NCBI RefSeq assembly: GCF_000953635.1
Contig: NZ_LN614830.1
Location: 2,161,001-2,225,000 of the forward strand
Direction of reading: 5' to 3'
DNA: 64,000 bases
Source of the DNA: Legionella micdadei
GTDB lineage: Bacteria > Pseudomonadota > Gammaproteobacteria > Legionellales > Legionellaceae
The translations under genes were made by a program, and so were the position numbers. Positions within the stretch are counted from its first letter, which is position 1. The number at the start of each line of letters is the position of its first letter. The notes beneath the pieces are model-generated. The model was not told the DNA's origin and did no database searches. It saw only the letters and a program-made list of their open reading frames with translations. Positions 1 to 9,679 of the stretch are shown here, piece by piece.

Positions 1-1551
1 TATGGTATTTGAAATCAAAAATTCAAGGCGCGCTAATCCAACCCCTGCATTAGGTACTGATTGAAAAGCAAATGCGCGTTCGGGATTTCCCACATTAAGC
101 ATGATCTTAAGCGGTAATTCTGGCATTGTGTTTATATCCAAGCTAACACGCTCAAACGGCAGCAATCCTTCATAAACATAACCAATGTCACCTTCTGCGC
201 AACAGACAGTAACTTCGTCCCCATCCTGAATCGCTCGTGTGGCATCGCCACAGCCGACGACAGCTGGGATTCCTAGTTCTCGCGCAATAATTGCTGCATG
301 GCAAGTTCTACCGCCCCGATTAGTCACAATAGCTGCCGCGCGCTTCATGACAGGTTCCCAATCTGGATCCGTCATATCAGACACCAATACATCCCCTGGC
401 TCAACACGATGCATTTCGCTAATGTCTTTAATAATCCGAGCGCGTCCTTGACCGATTCGCTGACCGATACTTCGCCCCTCGCTTAAAATTTTACCCTTCT
501 TCTTAAGGGTATAACGTTCTAAGATCTGTTTATTAGCACGGCTTTTTACGGTTTCAGGCCGAGCTTGAAGGATGTAGAGCTTGCCATCCTTACCATCCTT
601 AGCCCATTCAATATCCATTGGTTTGCCATAGTGATCTTCAATGATAATTGCTTGCTTAGCTAAAAGTTCAACTTCTTCATTTGTTAAAGAAAATTGTAAA
701 CGTTCTTGCGGAGCAACCTCTTCGGTTTTTACTCGGCTTTTATCGCAATAAACCATTTTTAAAGCCTTTGTACCTAAATTGCGGCGAATGACCGCAGGTT
801 TTCCTGCCTTTAAGCCCGGTTTATGCACATAAAATTCATCGGGGTTGACAGCACCTTGAACAACCATTTCGCCCAAGCCATAGGATGAAGTAATAAAAAC
901 AACTTGATCAAAACCGGATTCGGTATCCATGGTAAACATTACACCGCTCTCAGCTAAATCGCTGCGAATCATTTGCTGAATACCTGCTGATAAAGCAACA
1001 TCGTTATGAGCAAAGCCATGATGAGCACGGTAAGTAATTGCCCGATCGTTAAATAATGAGGCAAAAACGTGCTTTATGGTGATTAATATATCCTCGATCC
1101 CACGAACATTTAAAAAGGTCTCCTGCTGTCCTGCAAAGGAAGCTTCCGGTAAATCTTCTGCTGTCGCCGAAGAGCGGACTGCCACACTAAAATTATCATG
1201 ACCAATCGCTTTTGCAAGTTTTTCATATGATTCGCGAACCGCTTTTTCAAAGCTTGGGGAAAATGGCGCTTTAATGACCATCTCACGAATGGTTTTGCCC
1301 ACCGAAGTTAAAGCAGAAAGGTCTTCCGGGTCTAATGCATTAAGCAAATCATAAATTTTTTTATCTAGGCCATCATTAGCTAAAAACTCCCGAAACGCAT
1401 CGGCAGTGGTCGCAAATCCCATTGGCACTAACACGCCTGCAGAAGATAAATGGCTTATCATCTCTCCCAAAGAGGCATTTTTACCCCCAACTTGCTCCAG
1501 ATCCTTCATACCCAAGTTCTGCAAATCAATTGTGTGTGCACTGACAGCCAT
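1..1551 (-). CDS. ppsA: Phosphoenolpyruvate synthase, N-terminal two thirds (cut by window start)
   Basis: Converts pyruvate and ATP to phosphoenolpyruvate, AMP and phosphate in the cytoplasm, the entry to gluconeogenesis from pyruvate. The reverse frame is open for 517 codons from ATG at 1551 to the window edge; family members are near 790 residues, so about a third is missing. The N-terminus ([10 protein letters not shown], then [11 protein letters not shown]) is the ATP-grasp PPDK_N domain. The phosphohistidine motif [14 protein letters not shown] is seen with the swivelling His at about residue 418, where E. coli has His421. The last visible residues (GVGLARLEF) belong to the start of the PEP-utiliser C-terminal domain. 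It is divergent from the glycosyltransferase at 1720 across 168 bp. Identification is firm. Confidence 0.95.
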   Translation of the reverse strand, partial: MAVSAHTIDLQNLGMKDLEQVGGKNASLGEMISHLSSAGVLVPMGFATTADAFREFLANDGLDKKIYDLLNALDPEDLSALTSVGKTIREMVIKAPFSPSFEKAVRESYEKLAKAIGHDNFSVAVRSSATAEDLPEASFAGQQETFLNVRGIEDILITIKHVFASLFNDRAITYRAHHGFAHNDVALSAGIQQMIRSDLAESGVMFTMDTESGFDQVVFITSSYGLGEMVVQGAVNPDEFYVHKPGLKAGKPAVIRRNLGTKALKMVYCDKSRVKTEEVAPQERLQFSLTNEEVELLAKQAIIIEDHYGKPMDIEWAKDGKDGKLYILQARPETVKSRANKQILERYTLKKKGKILSEGRSIGQRIGQGRARIIKDISEMHRVEPGDVLVSDMTDPDWEPVMKRAAAIVTNRGGRTCHAAIIARELGIPAVVGCGDATRAIQDGDEVTVCCAEGDIGYVYEGLLPFERVSLDINTMPELPLKIMLNVGNPERAFAFQSVPNAGVGLARLEFLISNTI

Positions 1552-1719
1552 AAATTACCCTCTAATCCTTAAAAAATGACATTCATTCTACTGAAATTAC
1601 TCAGGGATGTGAATTAATAACGTAACTTGTTTAAATTACTTTATTTTCATACTTGCAATAAACATCGACTCTCGCTAGATTGATAGCCATTTGCCCCATT
1701 TCTAATGATTAATTAAATT

Positions 1720-2706
1720 ATGCATCAACCTAGCAAGATTTCTGTAGTCGCTCCGATGTACAATGAAGAAGCTATTATTGAAACCTATCTTCAGGAAACA
1801 CTCAGAATATTGGAAGCTCACTATCACCGCTATGAATTGATCCTTGTTGATGATGGATCAACTGATCATACCCTAGCCCGTTGTACTCCATACGTGAAAG
1901 CAAATCGAAATATTCGGTTACTTTCTTTTTCACGAAATTATGGCCATGAAATTGCGTCAACCGCGGGCTTAGATCATGCAACAGGAGATTACGTAATATT
2001 AATGGATTCTGATCTGCAGCACCCGCCGGAGGTGATTCCCTCGATGGTGGCGAAAGCTCAAGAAGGGTATGATGTCGTTTGCGCCTCACGCATGAATCGC
2101 GAACATGAAACACGAGTTAAACAGTACACGGTTAAACTCTTTTATCGCTTAACTCGAAAAATGACAGGCTTTGATATGCAAGGTGATACAGGGAATTTCC
2201 GCCTTCTAAAACGGAGTGTTGTTGATTCACTAAAAAAAATGAAAGAGAGCAATCGTCATTTGCTCATGATGTTTGCCTATGTAGGCTTTAAAACAGCAAG
2301 TATTCCGTACTATTGTCCGCCAAGAACTGCCGGAAAATCAAAATATAGTTTTGGTAAATTAATTAATTTGGCTTTGGACTCAATTATCTCATTTTCTGCC
2401 CGTCCACTCCGCACAATGTCTTTTGTCTCGATTTTTATAAGCGTAGTGATGATGCTTTATGCCGGTTTTATTTTGATTGAAAAATTATTTACTCACCAAC
2501 AATTGGCTAATGGGGTTGCTTCCGTTATTTTTTTAACATCAGGCCTTTTTTCAGTTTTATTTTTATTCTTAGCGATCATTTCCGAATACATAAGCCGGAT
2601 TCTTGTGGAAACAAAAAATAGACCCTTGTATTATATCAAACAAGAAATATCCTACGAAACGCTGCAAAACGTTAACCAATTTGAGGTTAAGGCTTTTCAT
2701 GAGTAG
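1720..2706 (+). CDS. GT2 polyprenyl-phosphate glycosyltransferase (FlmF2/ArnC/GtrB-like)
   Basis: Predicted to transfer a sugar from a nucleotide donor onto undecaprenyl phosphate at the inner membrane. The 328-residue protein has an N-terminal GT-A domain with VDDGSTD (about 43-49) and the metal-binding DSD (96-98) in LMDSDLQHPPE. Two hydrophobic segments follow near 235-265 and 272-300, which is the DPM1/ArnC/GtrB architecture. Its stop overlaps the start of the deacetylase gene by 8 bp, so the two are translationally coupled. With the deacetylase and the ArnT-like gene downstream it forms a set like Francisella FlmF2-NaxD-FlmK. The sugar cannot be read from sequence; N-acetylhexosamine is the inference from context. 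An O-antigen glucosylation role (GtrB) is the main alternative. Confidence 0.88.
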   Translation: MHQPSKISVVAPMYNEEAIIETYLQETLRILEAHYHRYELILVDDGSTDHTLARCTPYVKANRNIRLLSFSRNYGHEIASTAGLDHATGDYVILMDSDLQHPPEVIPSMVAKAQEGYDVVCASRMNREHETRVKQYTVKLFYRLTRKMTGFDMQGDTGNFRLLKRSVVDSLKKMKESNRHLLMMFAYVGFKTASIPYYCPPRTAGKSKYSFGKLINLALDSIISFSARPLRTMSFVSIFISVVMMLYAGFILIEKLFTHQQLANGVASVIFLTSGLFSVLFLFLAIISEYISRILVETKNRPLYYIKQEISYETLQNVNQFEVKAFHE

Positions 2707-3529
2707 GAAAATCATTATTTGTGCCGATGATTACGCCCAAAATGAAGCAATCAGTGAAGGCATTCTCTTATTAGTACAAAATAAACGTATTAATGCCGTC
2801 AGTTGCTTGGTTAATCTACCTCATTGGAAAAAAGCGCACGCCGAATTGCGAAGAATAAGAAAGGATATCTTCATTGGTCTGCATATTAACCTTAGTTTTG
2901 GCAAAGCAGTGAGTGGAGCATGGCAAAAAATATATGCACCGAATTTTGAACACTTTCTCTCCCTTACTAAACAAAGCTATTTACGTCGTTTAGATAAGGA
3001 ATGTGTAGAAGCTGAAATTTGTGCTCAACTTGACACCTTTATCAACTCTACCGGCATACCTCCCGATTTCATTGACGGCCATCAACACATCCATCAATTC
3101 CCTATTATTCGCGATGCTTTGATTTCTGTTTATAAGCAAAAAAATTTGACTGCATTTTGTCGCAGCACAAGTAATAATTTGAAAGATTTATTCGATTTCA
3201 ATTTTCCCAAACGCCAAGCGATCACTTTACTCGGCGGTTTTAAGTTAAAAACGCTTCTAAATGAACAAGCTATTCCAACCAATTCGAGTTTTGCAGGTAT
3301 TTATAACTTTGCTTCCGCAAAAAATTACCGCTATTACTTTCGGCAGTTTTTAAAACAAACTCGTTCAGGAGGTCTAATCATGTGCCATCCGGGTAATCGC
3401 TCCAATGACCTCAATGATCCTCTATACCACTATCGCCATTATGAGCTGGATTATTTTATGAGTGATGCTTTTTTAAGTGATCTACACGAGCAACAATGTA
3501 GATTACAATGCAAATCCGAAGTTATCTAA
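2699..3529 (+). CDS. YdjC/ChbG-family carbohydrate deacetylase (NaxD-like)
   Basis: Predicted metal-dependent deacetylase of about 276 residues. The family motifs are present: ADDYA with paired Asp at 10-11, GLHINL with His62, and DGHQHIH with His128/130/132. These are the metal ligand and catalytic positions of YdjC proteins. I start it at ATG 2699 because that overlaps the upstream stop by 8 bp and puts the ADDYA strand directly at the N-terminus; the longer frame from 2603 only adds out-of-frame glycosyltransferase sequence. YdjC family members include ChbG (chitooligosaccharide), HpnK (hopanoid cluster) and NaxD, which deacetylates undecaprenyl-phosphate GalNAc for lipid A modification in Francisella. 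Its place between a lipid-phosphate GT and an ArnT homologue favours the NaxD role. Substrate is inferred, family is firm. Confidence 0.88.
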   Translation: MSRKIIICADDYAQNEAISEGILLLVQNKRINAVSCLVNLPHWKKAHAELRRIRKDIFIGLHINLSFGKAVSGAWQKIYAPNFEHFLSLTKQSYLRRLDKECVEAEICAQLDTFINSTGIPPDFIDGHQHIHQFPIIRDALISVYKQKNLTAFCRSTSNNLKDLFDFNFPKRQAITLLGGFKLKTLLNEQAIPTNSSFAGIYNFASAKNYRYYFRQFLKQTRSGGLIMCHPGNRSNDLNDPLYHYRHYELDYFMSDAFLSDLHEQQCRLQCKSEVI

Positions 3530-3541
3530 GGTTTTTAATTA

Positions 3542-5053
3542 ATGACGAGCGTAAATTATCCATTTAAATTAAGTAAAAAATTCTATTACAAAGCAGTATT
3601 TGCCTTGTCATTTCTTTTGCTGTGTCGATTAATAGCTATGTATTTCGTTCCATTAATGGATAGCACTGAATCACGATACAGTGAAATCGCCCGGGAAATG
3701 CTGCGGTCCAATAATTGGATTACGCTTTTCCATCACTATGGTGCCCCCTTTTTGGCAAAACCCCCTCTTTCGACCTGGTTAACAGCCTTATCTTTAAAAC
3801 TATTTGGTCTTAACGAATTAGCAGTACGTCTACCTAGCCTACTGCTATCCATTGGTATTCTTTGGCTGGTTTGGTTTTTAGCAAAGAAAAGGAATGACTC
3901 GACTGTAGCCACTGTAACGGTGATATTTCTTTCCGGCGGTTTGTATTTTTATTTAAATGCTGGTGCAACAATGACAGATGCATCCCTCATCTTCTGCACC
4001 ACAACAAGCATGGTTGCCTTCTGGCTTAGCATGGCCAGCCGCTCAAAAGGCTGGTCTTACATCTTTTTTATTGCTTTGGGTTTAGGGTTATTAGCAAAAG
4101 GCCCCATCGCTACAGTCCTTACGGCAATGCCTATTCTCACCTGGGTGTTATTACGTAAACAATGGAAAGAACTGTGGTTGAATTTCCCTTGGATAAAAGG
4201 AAGCTTCATTACACTAGCGATCGCCCTCCCATGGTATATTATGGCAGAAATTCGTACCCCTGGGTTTCTCAATTATTTCATTATTGGAGAGCATTTCCTG
4301 CGATTTTTTGTGCCCTCCTGGAGGGGTAATATGTATGGGTTTTCCCATGCAAAACCTTACGGCTTAATCTGGATTTATGGTCTAATTGGCCTCTTCCCTT
4401 GGTCTCCCATTGCAGGACTTTGGTTGCTTAATCATGGAAAAAAGCTACCTTCTCTTTTACGTGAAAAAGACCAAGGATGGTTGCTGTATCTTCTTCTCTG
4501 GGCTTACTTACCTTTATTATTTTTTACCTTTTCAAAGAATATTATCTATACTTACGTCTTTCCGAGCTTACCGGCTTTTGCCCTATTATTTGCCGAGCTA
4601 TGGAAACGAACAGGGATAACAGAACGCAATGCAACAAGAATACTTTATTTAACTCTAGTTATTGGAATTGCTTTTCTTGTAACCACAACTATTATAGAGC
4701 TAACTCCAGGCAAAATCGCCAAATCACAAAGACCAGTCGTGTCTTTATGGAAAAGGCAAAATCCCCCAAACAACACCAAACTCATTTACTGGGCTACTCG
4801 CCTTGAGTATTCAGCCCAGTTTTATTCCGATGGGAGGGCATTATCGACGCGGAACCTCTATTATTTGGCCTTCTTATTTGCATCCAATCCGAATAGTTAT
4901 TTGGTGATTAATTCCAGTGAATTGATACAAATCCCGCAAAACTTACTTTCTAAATTTAAGCAAGTCGCTGAAATACAATTTTTAAGGTGTAAACTTCTCT
5001 TACTTTATAACCAGGAGAGGATAGAGGTATCAAGCTTGGATTTATGGCGATAG
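3542..5053 (+). CDS. GT39/ArnT-like glycosyltransferase (lipid A sugar transferase, FlmK-like)
   Basis: A polytopic inner-membrane transferase of 503 residues expected to move a sugar from undecaprenyl phosphate to a periplasm-facing acceptor, by analogy lipid A. The N-terminal region carries the PMT_2 pattern: an acidic periplasmic loop (STESRYSEIAREM near residue 40), then the KPPLSTWLTALSLKLFG segment, followed by about ten hydrophobic helices and a soluble C-terminal part. It begins 12 bp after the deacetylase stop, so the three genes form one operon. In ArnT and FlmK the acidic residue of this first loop is catalytic; here Glu is present although the usual DE pair reads TE. O-glycosylation of a protein is a less likely alternative. 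Confidence 0.85.
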   Translation: MTSVNYPFKLSKKFYYKAVFALSFLLLCRLIAMYFVPLMDSTESRYSEIAREMLRSNNWITLFHHYGAPFLAKPPLSTWLTALSLKLFGLNELAVRLPSLLLSIGILWLVWFLAKKRNDSTVATVTVIFLSGGLYFYLNAGATMTDASLIFCTTTSMVAFWLSMASRSKGWSYIFFIALGLGLLAKGPIATVLTAMPILTWVLLRKQWKELWLNFPWIKGSFITLAIALPWYIMAEIRTPGFLNYFIIGEHFLRFFVPSWRGNMYGFSHAKPYGLIWIYGLIGLFPWSPIAGLWLLNHGKKLPSLLREKDQGWLLYLLLWAYLPLLFFTFSKNIIYTYVFPSLPAFALLFAELWKRTGITERNATRILYLTLVIGIAFLVTTTIIELTPGKIAKSQRPVVSLWKRQNPPNNTKLIYWATRLEYSAQFYSDGRALSTRNLYYLAFLFASNPNSYLVINSSELIQIPQNLLSKFKQVAEIQFLRCKLLLLYNQERIEVSSLDLWR

Positions 5054-5054
5054 C

Positions 5055-5261
5055 ATGAGAGAGCCAGGTAGTCATATTGCTGCTCTTAGTCAATTGCAAG
5101 AGCAACATGCTTCACCAGCCCCCCTTAATCAAGATAGCTAGACAATGTCAAAAGAATTGATAGACTCAGCAAATTATGAGCCTCTGTTTTCAGGCCAGAG
5201 GCCTACAACGATTCCTGAACATAGACCTCGTGATCCGGAAACTTATGCATATACTTACTAA
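5055..5261 (+). other. Small open frame interrupted by an in-frame TAG; possible gene remnant
   Basis: Directly after the ArnT-like stop, one frame reads 28 residues from ATG 5055 (beginning MREPGSHIAALSQL), meets TAG at 5139-5141, and continues in the same frame from ATG 5145 for 38 residues (ending DPETYAYTY) to TAA at 5259-5261. The composition is hydrophilic and rich in Pro, Glu, Gln and Ser, unlike random AT-rich spacer. This could be the decayed tail of a lost gene or chance. No ribosome-binding site is convincing and I recognise no family. The rest of the spacer to 5339 shows nothing else. Confidence 0.22.
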
Positions 5262-5339
5262 AACTAGCCTGCTCATCTTAAGCCTAGGCCCAAAGGCTGT
5301 GGAATATAATAATCTTTTAATATCGAATCATGAGGAACA

Positions 5340-8300
5340 TTATGGTGCATTCGTTAGCGCTATTTGCGCCCTTCTTTCATGCCGTTTCTCTTGCCATGTT
5401 TGCAGTAAAACATAAAATGCAGGAACAAAAACTACAGCAAGGCAGGTCGAAGCAATCATACCACTACATACGGCAATTCCGATGGAATGGCGCGCGTTAG
5501 CACCAGCACCTGTTGCAAACACTAAAGGCAATACGCCCATAATGAATGCAAATGAGGTCATGAGAATAGGCCGAAACCGAGTTTTTGCGCCCAGTACCGC
5601 CGCTTCTAAAATTGTTTTGTTATGAATGAGTCTTTGTTCGCGTGCGACCTCAACAATTAAAATCGCATTTTTCGCAGCTAAAGCTATCAGTAACAAAATA
5701 CCAATTTGGGTATACATGTTATTGGCAAGCCCCAGAAGAGATAAGGCGGATACAGTTCCGATTAACGCCAATGGAACACTGAGAAGAATGGCAAGAGGAG
5801 TGACCCAATTTTCGTATTGGCCGGCTAAGATCAGATAAACCAAAACGAGTGATAAAATAAAAATATATTGACTAATATTTCCTGCCACTTTCTCTTGATA
5901 AGCAGTACTTGTCCATTCATAAGAAATTCCTGGTGGTAAGAACGCCTTAGCCAATTGCTCCAATGACTGTATGGCTTGTCCAGTACTGTACCCAGATGCT
6001 GCTATTCCATTAATAAGACTGGACGGATAAAGGTTATATAAGGATATAATTGACGGTCCAAGCGCTGAATCAATATCAGTTAGAGTCCCCAAAGGCACCA
6101 TCTCGCCTGATTTATTTCTTACATAAAAATTACGTACGTCGTTGATAGTCATTCTTGAAGGTGCATCAGCTTGTACATAAACCTGAAATACTTGACCAAA
6201 TTTAGTAAAAAGATTGACGTAAGATGAGCCTAAATAAGTCTGTAAAGTATCAAATGCATCACCCAACGTTACGCCTAATGTTTCTGCCTTAGTCCGATTA
6301 ATAGGTGCCGACACTTGCGGTACAGAAGCACGAAAAGTAGTGATTAGCTTTTGTAAGGCAGGTTGTTTGTTACCAAGAGCAACAAGTTGATCAGTCACGT
6401 CTTGTAATTTCCGATAGTCAAAACTACCGTCTTGTAATTCAACCTGCATCTGAAAACCACCTGATAATCCTAATCCTTGAATCGGCGGGGGGACTATCAC
6501 GGAAACTTTAGCTTCGAGGGTTTTTGCCGCAATGTCATTAAGTTTGTTGTACAAGGCCCGCAAATCTTCACCCTTACCTCTTACACTCCAATCTTTGAAC
6601 ATAACATACAAAACGCCTGCATTTGCGAGATTGGTATTGTTATCTAAGAGTGAAACCCCATCAATAGCGATGGTATCTCTAACACCACCCACTCTAGCTA
6701 CCTTTTTACTTAGATCATTCATTATGTTTTCTGTTCGCTCTAACGTCGCGCCATCGGGTAACATGACATTAAGGATGAGATAACCTTGATCTTCAATGGG
6801 AATAAAACCAGTAGGAACCCGGCTTAAACCAAAAATAGCAAGTGAGATGAGTACAAGGCCAAGTAGACAAACCGACCCACTGTTATGGACAAGCCGGTCG
6901 ATCAATGCAACGTACTTAGCTTCAATTGGATTATAAATTCGATCAAATGCACGGAAAAATACATTTTTCTTTCTATTCGGGTCGATTGGTTTAAGCCACA
7001 AAGCACACTGCGTGGGCTTTAAAGTCAGGGCATTGATGGCACTAATAAAAGCGGTCGCAGCAATGACTAACGCAAATTGCGCATACATTGAACCGGTTAA
7101 GCCAGGCATAAAGCCCGCAGGCAAAAAGACAGCCATCAACATCAACGTGATACCCAGAATAGGTCCTAAAAGCTCTTTCATGGCTTCAATCGCTGATGAT
7201 TTTGGGGGAGTGCCTCGTTCAATATGCTGAGAAACCCCTTCAACGATGACAATAGCGTCATCCACCACAATTCCTATAGCTAGCACTAAAGCAAATAAAG
7301 TAAGGAGGTTAATGCTAAACCCCAAAGCCAGCATGGCTATAAATGCACCAATAATGGTGATAGGCACTGTCGTTGCAGGCACCATGGTTGCACGAAAATT
7401 TTGTAAAAAAACCATGATAACAACCAACACCAAAATACCCGCTTCAAAAAGGGTCTTATAGACCTCATTGACCGATGCCTTGACGAAGACAGTGGTGTCA
7501 AAAGGAATTGAATATTGCAATCCTGGCGGAAATTTTGCCGCCATTTTAGCAACTGTTTTACGGACTTCCTTGGCGACTTGTAAAGCATTTGCATTAGGAA
7601 GCTGGTATATCCCAATTGCAGCAGCAGGCTTACCATTAAGTTTTGCAAGCATGCTGTAGTTGGAAGAGCCTAACTCGACACGCCCCACATCCCGAATGCG
7701 TACCACCTGGGCACTCGTGCTCGCATTCGCTTTTTGATTGGGTTTAGTCGATACTGTTTTGATAATGATCTCAGCGAACTCGTCTGGATTAGCAAGCTGT
7801 CCCGGCACATTGACTGTAAGTTGATAAGGTTGATTCCCCACTGTAGGTGGAGCAGCAATTTGCCCTGCAGAAATTTCCTTATTTTGATTACGAATCGCTT
7901 CAAGCACATCACTCGGATTTAGTCCGAACGCAAACATTCTTTGCGGATCAAGCCAGATTCGCATCGCATAAGAACCTGAACCAAAAATGAGCACATTGCC
8001 GACACCAGGTAAGCGTGCTAGTTCATTCTGCATATTGATGGTGGCATAGTTATTCAGAAATAACCCGTCATACTCACCATGCGCTGCTGTCAACGTGATA
8101 AATTGCAAAATTGCTGTTGATTTTTGCTGAACGACGACCCCTTGCTGCTGAACAGATTCTGGTAATTGAGCCATTGCTGCTTGGACGCGGTTTTGCACAA
8201 GCATTTGCGCAAAATTGAGATCTGTCCCAATGGCAAAAGTAACAATCAGGGTATATGCGCCGCTATTAGTGCTTGTTGATTGCATGTAGAGCATATTTTC

Positions 8301-8519
8301 TACACCATTGACTTGCTGCTCGATAGGAAGTGCTACTGTTTTAATCAGTGTCTTCGCATCAGCCCCTGGATAAGTTGTTGTGACCTGGATAGTCGGTGGG
8401 ACAATGGCAGGGTATTGAGAAACAGGTAGGACATAGATTGCAACTGCGCCCAACAATACGAACAACAACGCAATCACATTGGCGAGTACGGGCCGTTCAA
8501 TAAAAAATTCTGAAATCAT
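5340..8519 (-). CDS. RND efflux pump inner-membrane transporter, AcrB/MexB type (system 1)
   Basis: Proton-driven trimeric drug exporter of the HAE1 family in the inner membrane, 1059 residues, the normal length. The N-terminus (FFIERPVLANVIALL) is the typical first helix. The helix-4 proton-relay pair is intact in GIVVDDAIVIVE, and the relay lysine of helix 10 is seen in ALAAKNAILIVEVA. Two large periplasmic loops follow helices 1 and 7. Start ATG 8519 overlaps the stop of the adaptor gene in an ATGA, so it is the last gene of an outer-membrane factor, adaptor, pump operon. Substrates cannot be inferred from sequence. No local TetR or two-component regulator is present. Confidence 0.95.
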   Translation of the reverse strand: MISEFFIERPVLANVIALLFVLLGAVAIYVLPVSQYPAIVPPTIQVTTTYPGADAKTLIKTVALPIEQQVNGVENMLYMQSTSTNSGAYTLIVTFAIGTDLNFAQMLVQNRVQAAMAQLPESVQQQGVVVQQKSTAILQFITLTAAHGEYDGLFLNNYATINMQNELARLPGVGNVLIFGSGSYAMRIWLDPQRMFAFGLNPSDVLEAIRNQNKEISAGQIAAPPTVGNQPYQLTVNVPGQLANPDEFAEIIIKTVSTKPNQKANASTSAQVVRIRDVGRVELGSSNYSMLAKLNGKPAAAIGIYQLPNANALQVAKEVRKTVAKMAAKFPPGLQYSIPFDTTVFVKASVNEVYKTLFEAGILVLVVIMVFLQNFRATMVPATTVPITIIGAFIAMLALGFSINLLTLFALVLAIGIVVDDAIVIVEGVSQHIERGTPPKSSAIEAMKELLGPILGITLMLMAVFLPAGFMPGLTGSMYAQFALVIAATAFISAINALTLKPTQCALWLKPIDPNRKKNVFFRAFDRIYNPIEAKYVALIDRLVHNSGSVCLLGLVLISLAIFGLSRVPTGFIPIEDQGYLILNVMLPDGATLERTENIMNDLSKKVARVGGVRDTIAIDGVSLLDNNTNLANAGVLYVMFKDWSVRGKGEDLRALYNKLNDIAAKTLEAKVSVIVPPPIQGLGLSGGFQMQVELQDGSFDYRKLQDVTDQLVALGNKQPALQKLITTFRASVPQVSAPINRTKAETLGVTLGDAFDTLQTYLGSSYVNLFTKFGQVFQVYVQADAPSRMTINDVRNFYVRNKSGEMVPLGTLTDIDSALGPSIISLYNLYPSSLINGIAASGYSTGQAIQSLEQLAKAFLPPGISYEWTSTAYQEKVAGNISQYIFILSLVLVYLILAGQYENWVTPLAILLSVPLALIGTVSALSLLGLANNMYTQIGILLLIALAAKNAILIVEVAREQRLIHNKTILEAAVLGAKTRFRPILMTSFAFIMGVLPLVFATGAGANARHSIGIAVCSGMIASTCLAVVFVPAFYVLLQTWQEKRHERRAQIALTNAP

Positions 8520-9679
8520 TCTTGTATATTCCCATTCGGAACAATTTTAACTTGGTTGCCAGGCACCGCATTTTGTATTCCAGAAATCACCACGTTATCC
8601 TGTGCATCAAGCCCTTTCACAATAGCTCGAATTCCTTGTTCCAATGTTCCTAGTTGAACACGCTTTAATTGGACGTAGTTGTTTTGATCGACTGTCAATA
8701 CATAAGGCCCAATTTGATCGTACTGCACTGCTGTATTCGGCACGGTTAGTTGACGTGTCGGTTTCGTCACAGGAATACGGACTTGCACAAAGAGGCCTGG
8801 AAGTAAACTGTAGTCTTTATTGGACAAAAGCGCACGAAACTCCATTGTTCCAGTTGAAGCATTTAGACCAGTGTTAACGAAATTAAGTTTCCCTTGATGG
8901 CTAAAACTTGTTTCAGTTTGCATTTTTACCGCGACAGGTACTTCATCAATTTTGCCAGGATTAAAGGTATTGTTGCGTATCGCTTCACGGATTTTAATTA
9001 AATCTAGCTCATTAAGATTAAAGTAAACATAGATAGGATCAATTTGCTCAATGGTAGCTAAATCAGTGGCCACGCCATCACCAACCAAATTTCCGGGATC
9101 AACCAAATGACGGCCAATACGCCCATCAAAAGGGGCGAGGACATGAGTATAACTATAGGTAATTGCAGCCTCATCCGCATTAGCCACAGCCTTATCAATT
9201 TCGGCTTTATTCTCAACAGTCTTTGCGTACCATTTTTCCACATTATCAAGAGAAGTAGCATGTTGTTTATACATGCGTTGCTGGCGCTTATATTCAGCTA
9301 AGGCATAGTCATAGGAGGCTTTTTGGGCAACAACAGACGCTTGCGCTTCTTTTAATTGATCAAGATAGGGTTGTGGTTCTATGATGAATAGCTCTTTCCC
9401 TTTTTTGATAAACGTGCCGTCAGTGAATTCCACCGCCTGCAAATAACCCTTAACACGTGCGACTAAATCGACAGAATTATAAGCCACAAGTGTCCCTGTC
9501 TGAGTCACAAACTCTCTCATGTTATTCGCTCTGGGTTTTTGCACGACAGCTTCTGGAAGTGGCACTTCTTGAACGGGGTTAGTTGAGCGGTGTTTAGCAA
9601 ACCAAAAAAGAAAAGCGATAACGAGCCCGATTATCACGATGTATGCTATTTTTGATGATCGATTTGGATTCATACTCAT
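8516..9679 (-). CDS. RND membrane fusion protein, AcrA/MexA-like (system 1)
   Basis: Periplasmic adaptor linking the pump at 5340-8519 to the outer-membrane channel at 9679-11232. About 387 residues, with one N-terminal hydrophobic anchor (IAYIVIIGLVIAFLFWFA), then lipoyl half-motifs around a helical hairpin (DQLKEAQASVVAQKA and following), a second lipoyl half (APFDGRIGRHLVDPGNLV) and beta-barrel/MP domains, which is the AcrA order. There is no lipobox cysteine, so it is anchored by the helix rather than lipidated. I place the start at ATG 9679, which shares one base with the upstream TGA (TGATG); an ATG two codons later is equally possible. Strict translational coupling on both sides. Confidence 0.93.
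   Translation of the reverse strand: MSMNPNRSSKIAYIVIIGLVIAFLFWFAKHRSTNPVQEVPLPEAVVQKPRANNMREFVTQTGTLVAYNSVDLVARVKGYLQAVEFTDGTFIKKGKELFIIEPQPYLDQLKEAQASVVAQKASYDYALAEYKRQQRMYKQHATSLDNVEKWYAKTVENKAEIDKAVANADEAAITYSYTHVLAPFDGRIGRHLVDPGNLVGDGVATDLATIEQIDPIYVYFNLNELDLIKIREAIRNNTFNPGKIDEVPVAVKMQTETSFSHQGKLNFVNTGLNASTGTMEFRALLSNKDYSLLPGLFVQVRIPVTKPTRQLTVPNTAVQYDQIGPYVLTVDQNNYVQLKRVQLGTLEQGIRAIVKGLDAQDNVVISGIQNAVPGNQVKIVPNGNIQE

Noticed and set aside
5176-5415. 79-codon plus-strand frame after the ArnT-like gene
   Set aside because: It runs into the antisense of the RND pump 3' end and lacks a ribosome-binding site; the in-frame alternative at 5055-5261 is more protein-like.
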